Shown here piece by piece: positions 61,820-64,000 of a stretch of 64,000 bases of DNA. The notes below the pieces were generated by a model. It ran no database searches, was not told where the DNA came from, and worked only from the letters and a program-made list of their open reading frames with translations. The position numbers and the translations under genes were made by a program. The stretch is taken from positions 5,766,001 through 5,830,000 of the forward strand of contig NZ_JACCCC010000001.1 in assembly GCF_013408795.1 (NCBI RefSeq). Direction: 5' to 3'. Position 1 is the stretch's first letter; every line of letters begins with the position of its first letter. This DNA comes from Spinactinospora alkalitolerans (GTDB lineage: Bacteria > Actinomycetota > Actinomycetes > Streptosporangiales > Streptosporangiaceae).

Positions 61820-63415
61820 ATGGAAACCGAAACCCTGACCGGGCGCGGGACTCGGGCCGGGCGGCGCGAGTGGCTCGGGCTCGCGGTGCTGGCGCTGCCG
61901 ACGCTGCTGCTGTCGCTCGACATGAGCGTGCTGTACCTGGCGCTGCCGCACATGGCCGCCGACCTCCGGCCCACCAGCAGCCAACTGCTGTGGATCATGG
62001 ACGTCTACGGGTTCATGATCGCCGGGTTCCTGATCACCATGGGCACGCTCGGCGACCGGATCGGCCGCCGCAGGCTGCTGCTGATCGGGGCCGCGGCGTT
62101 CGGCGCCGCCTCCGTCCTCGCCGCGTACTCGACCAGCGCCGAGATGCTGATCGCGGCGCGCACCGTGCTCGGCGTCGCCGGCGCCACCCTGATGCCCTCC
62201 ACGCTGGCGCTGATCAGCAACATGTTCACCGACCCCAAGCAGCGGTCGATGGCGATCGCGGCGTGGATGAGCTGCTTCATGGGCGGCACCGCGATCGGCC
62301 CGGTGGTCGGCGGGGTGCTGCTGGAGTGGTTCTGGTGGGGGTCGGTGTTCCTGCTCGGGGTGCCGGTCATGGTGCTGCTGCTGGTCGCCGCTCCGGTGCT
62401 GCTGCCCGAGTACCGCGCCCCGGCCGCGGGGCGGCTCGACCTGGTCGGCGTGGCCCTGTCCCTGGCGGCGATCCTGCCGATCGTCTACGGGCTCAAGGAG
62501 CTGGCCAAGGACGGCCCGTCGGTCGGGGCGGCCGCGGCGATCGCGGTGGGCGCCGCGGTCGGGGCGGTGTTCGTGCGCAGGCAGTTGCGGTCGGCCGACC
62601 CGCTGCTGGACCTGCGCCTGTTCCGCAGCCGCTCGTTCGGCGCCGCGGTGGCGGCCATGATGGCGGGGGCCGTGGTGATGGGCGGGATGTTCCTGCTCAT
62701 CTCCCAGTACCTGCAGATGGTCGGCGGGCTCTCGCCGCTGCGGGCGGGCCTGTGGCTGATACCCCCGGCCGTCGCGATGATCATCGGCACGCTGCTGGCC
62801 CCGTCGCTCGCGCAGCGGATCGGCCGCGGGAACGTGATCGGCGGCGGCATGGCGGTCACCGCGGTCGGGTTCGCGGTGCTGACCCAGGCCCCGGCCACCG
62901 GCGGGGCGGCGGTGGTGGTCCTCGGGATGGTGATCGCCGTGATCGGGCTGGGACCCGGCGGGGCGCTGGGGACCGACATCGTGGTCGGCTCGGTCCCGCC
63001 GGAGAAGGCCGGGTCGGCGGCGTCGATGTCGGAGACCAGCGGGGAGTTCGGGATCGCCATGGGGGTGGCGCTGCTGGGCAGCCTCAGCACCGCGATCTAC
63101 CGGGGCGAGGTCACCGTCGCCGAGGACGTCCCGGCCGAGGCGGCCGCCGCCACCCGCGACACCCTCGCCGGCGCGGTCGCCGCGGCCGAGCGGCTCCCCG
63201 CCGACGCAGCCGTCCACCTGCTCGAACCGGCCCGCGAGGCGTTCACCCACGGACTGAACGCGGTCGCGGGGCTGGGCGCGGTCGCGATGGCGGTGTTCGC
63301 CGTGCTCACCGTGGTGCTGCTCCGGCCGGGGCGCCCGAGCGGCGAGCACCGGCCGACCGGGCAGGGGACCGCGCAGGAGCCGGAGCGGGAGGTCGAGCGG
63401 GCCGCCGCCCCCTGA
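61820..63415 (+). CDS. DHA2-family (14-helix) MFS multidrug exporter
   Basis: The 531-residue membrane protein resembles QacA/SmvA exporters. It shows LPTLLLSLDMSVLYLALPHM (the membrane Asp of helix 1), motif A GTLGDRIGRRRLLL, motif C GGTAIGPVVGGVLLE and the later SGEFGIAMGVALLGS segment. It would export cationic or amphipathic drugs by proton antiport. The ATG at 61820 has GAGAGGACC ahead. The C-terminal cytoplasmic tail is acidic and Pro-rich. No regulator is adjacent. Confidence 0.93.
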   Translation: METETLTGRGTRAGRREWLGLAVLALPTLLLSLDMSVLYLALPHMAADLRPTSSQLLWIMDVYGFMIAGFLITMGTLGDRIGRRRLLLIGAAAFGAASVLAAYSTSAEMLIAARTVLGVAGATLMPSTLALISNMFTDPKQRSMAIAAWMSCFMGGTAIGPVVGGVLLEWFWWGSVFLLGVPVMVLLLVAAPVLLPEYRAPAAGRLDLVGVALSLAAILPIVYGLKELAKDGPSVGAAAAIAVGAAVGAVFVRRQLRSADPLLDLRLFRSRSFGAAVAAMMAGAVVMGGMFLLISQYLQMVGGLSPLRAGLWLIPPAVAMIIGTLLAPSLAQRIGRGNVIGGGMAVTAVGFAVLTQAPATGGAAVVVLGMVIAVIGLGPGGALGTDIVVGSVPPEKAGSAASMSETSGEFGIAMGVALLGSLSTAIYRGEVTVAEDVPAEAAAATRDTLAGAVAAAERLPADAAVHLLEPAREAFTHGLNAVAGLGAVAMAVFAVLTVVLLRPGRPSGEHRPTGQGTAQEPEREVERAAAP

Positions 63416-63547
63416 GCGTCGGGGCCCGGAGGCGTCCGGAACACGGGGCACCGAGAAAACCGCGGCCCGAGCGATGAGTTCCCGCTCGCCGCGCGGTCTG
63501 CACCGGTGACGGACGAAAGAGATCACCGGAGAAACCAGGAGGAGAAC

Positions 63548-63922
63548 ATGACGAAGCCCAAGCTGGACGGCATGCTGCTCGCCAGCACCGACCCGGAGCG
63601 GCTGCACGCGTGGTACGCCGCGCTGGACCCCGAGGAGGACAGCAAGGTCGACTCCTACCGGGTGCTCAAGTTCGGCGGGTTCCACCTGCTGATCGACTCC
63701 CGCGAGGACATCGGGGGCGGCAACCCCGAGCCCGGCCGGATGATCGTCAACTTCGACGTGACCGACGTGCGCGCCATCGCCGAGCGCCTCGACGGCATGG
63801 GCACGCGCTGGCTCGCCGAGATCGAGGACCGGGACGGCAGCCTGTTCGCCACGGCGATCGACCCCGACGGCAACTACGTCCAGTTCATCCAGCTCAGCGA
63901 GGAGCACCGAGCGGCCATGTAG
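63548..63922 (+). CDS. VOC (glyoxalase/bleomycin-resistance) family protein
   Basis: The 124-residue protein has a single VOC module (LDGMLLASTDPERLHAWYAA; FGGFHLLIDSREDI; MIVNFDVTDVRAIAERLDGM; FATAIDPDGNYVQFIQLS). Single-module VOC proteins dimerise to form a metal or drug site. Candidate metal ligands are few, so a binding role is as likely as catalysis. GGAGGAG precedes the ATG. It lies 21 bases before another VOC gene and probably forms an operon with it. Confidence 0.9.
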   Translation: MTKPKLDGMLLASTDPERLHAWYAALDPEEDSKVDSYRVLKFGGFHLLIDSREDIGGGNPEPGRMIVNFDVTDVRAIAERLDGMGTRWLAEIEDRDGSLFATAIDPDGNYVQFIQLSEEHRAAM

Positions 63923-63943
63923 GAGGCCGGTCAGGAGGCGATC

Positions 63944-64000
63944 ATGTTCGGTGACAGCAGGGCGTTCAGCGGTTTCTCGGTGGACGACCCCGCCGCGGCC
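63944..64000 (+). CDS. VOC family protein, 5' end only (cut by window edge)
   Basis: ATG at 63944 with AGGAGG upstream begins MFGDSRAFSGFSVDDPAAA, the typical start of a VOC/glyoxalase-like protein (FSGFSVDDxxAA). Only 19 codons lie inside the window. Confidence 0.72.
   Translation, partial: MFGDSRAFSGFSVDDPAAA

Noticed and set aside
61766-63907. A 713-codon minus-strand frame opposite the DHA2 exporter and VOC gene
   Set aside because: The plus strand shows MFS motifs A and C and helices; the antisense product is Arg/Gly/Asp-rich without features.

Overview
The window is high-GC DNA with GTG starts, ATGA/GTGA stop-start overlaps and Shine-Dalgarno sites typical of an actinomycete. The protein types would fit a Nocardiopsis/Streptomonospora-like member of the Streptosporangiales, but the genus is an inference. 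Two characters alternate: catabolic operons with clean boundaries, and a patchwork of defence genes and broken mobile elements.

Layout. 1-399 is the leader-proximal end of a type I-E-like CRISPR array, read leftward from a leader at about 400-470. 0.99-4.3 kb is a graveyard: a frameshifted DUF2637 gene, an IS982-type transposase relic, a lone AbrB/MazE-type antitoxin and a broken Z1 endonuclease gene. 4.5-6.75 kb holds an intact C5-cytosine DNA methyltransferase and a Vsr endonuclease on the minus strand. 7.1-18.3 kb is a four-gene, plus-strand, overlapping operon: a GHKL(sacsin-type)-SF2 helicase fusion, a NERD-SF1 helicase, a DrmA/YprA-like helicase and a DrmB-like DUF1998 protein. It looks like an antiphage system related to DISARM, but lacks the DISARM methyltransferase and phospholipase-D genes. 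18.5-19.8 kb has ISL3 and IS3 relics that cut into a hypothetical gene.

20.3-23.7 kb is an Nramp-fold transporter with altered metal motifs, a DapA-family lyase/aldolase and a divergent LacI regulator with its operator. 23.8-25.1 kb mixes an IS256-type end, the 5' part of a group II intron, and IS3 and IS701 relics. 25.5-31.9 kb is a GntR-controlled Pot-type ABC transporter operon with an RraA-like aldolase gene inside it and a nitrilase-family amidase at its end. 31.9-35.3 kb holds relics of IS630, a glycosyltransferase and a serine recombinase, one hypothetical gene and an intact DUF2637 gene. 35.4-39.8 kb has an SDR, a zinc alcohol dehydrogenase, a frameshifted MFS exporter and an XRE regulator. 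39.9-40.14 kb is the end of an IS256-type element.

40.3-41.3 kb is a PuuE-type allantoinase. 41.5-49.5 kb is a sugar-acid operon: FCD regulator, Asp-box propeller protein, complete ECF transporter (S, T, A, A'), SDR, KDG kinase and KDPG aldolase. Import by an ECF transporter appears to feed the lower Entner-Doudoroff route, which is unusual for this transporter class. 49.5-50.7 kb has fragments of IS30, a GH127 glycosidase and a LacI gene. 50.8-59.2 kb (minus) has a PEP-synthase/rifampicin-phosphotransferase-like enzyme, then a shikimate/quinate dehydrogenase, a 3-dehydroshikimate dehydratase and a TRAP transporter (P, M, Q), with a divergent LacI regulator and operator. The window ends with an NmrA-like protein, a DHA2 drug exporter and two VOC-family genes, the last cut by the window edge.
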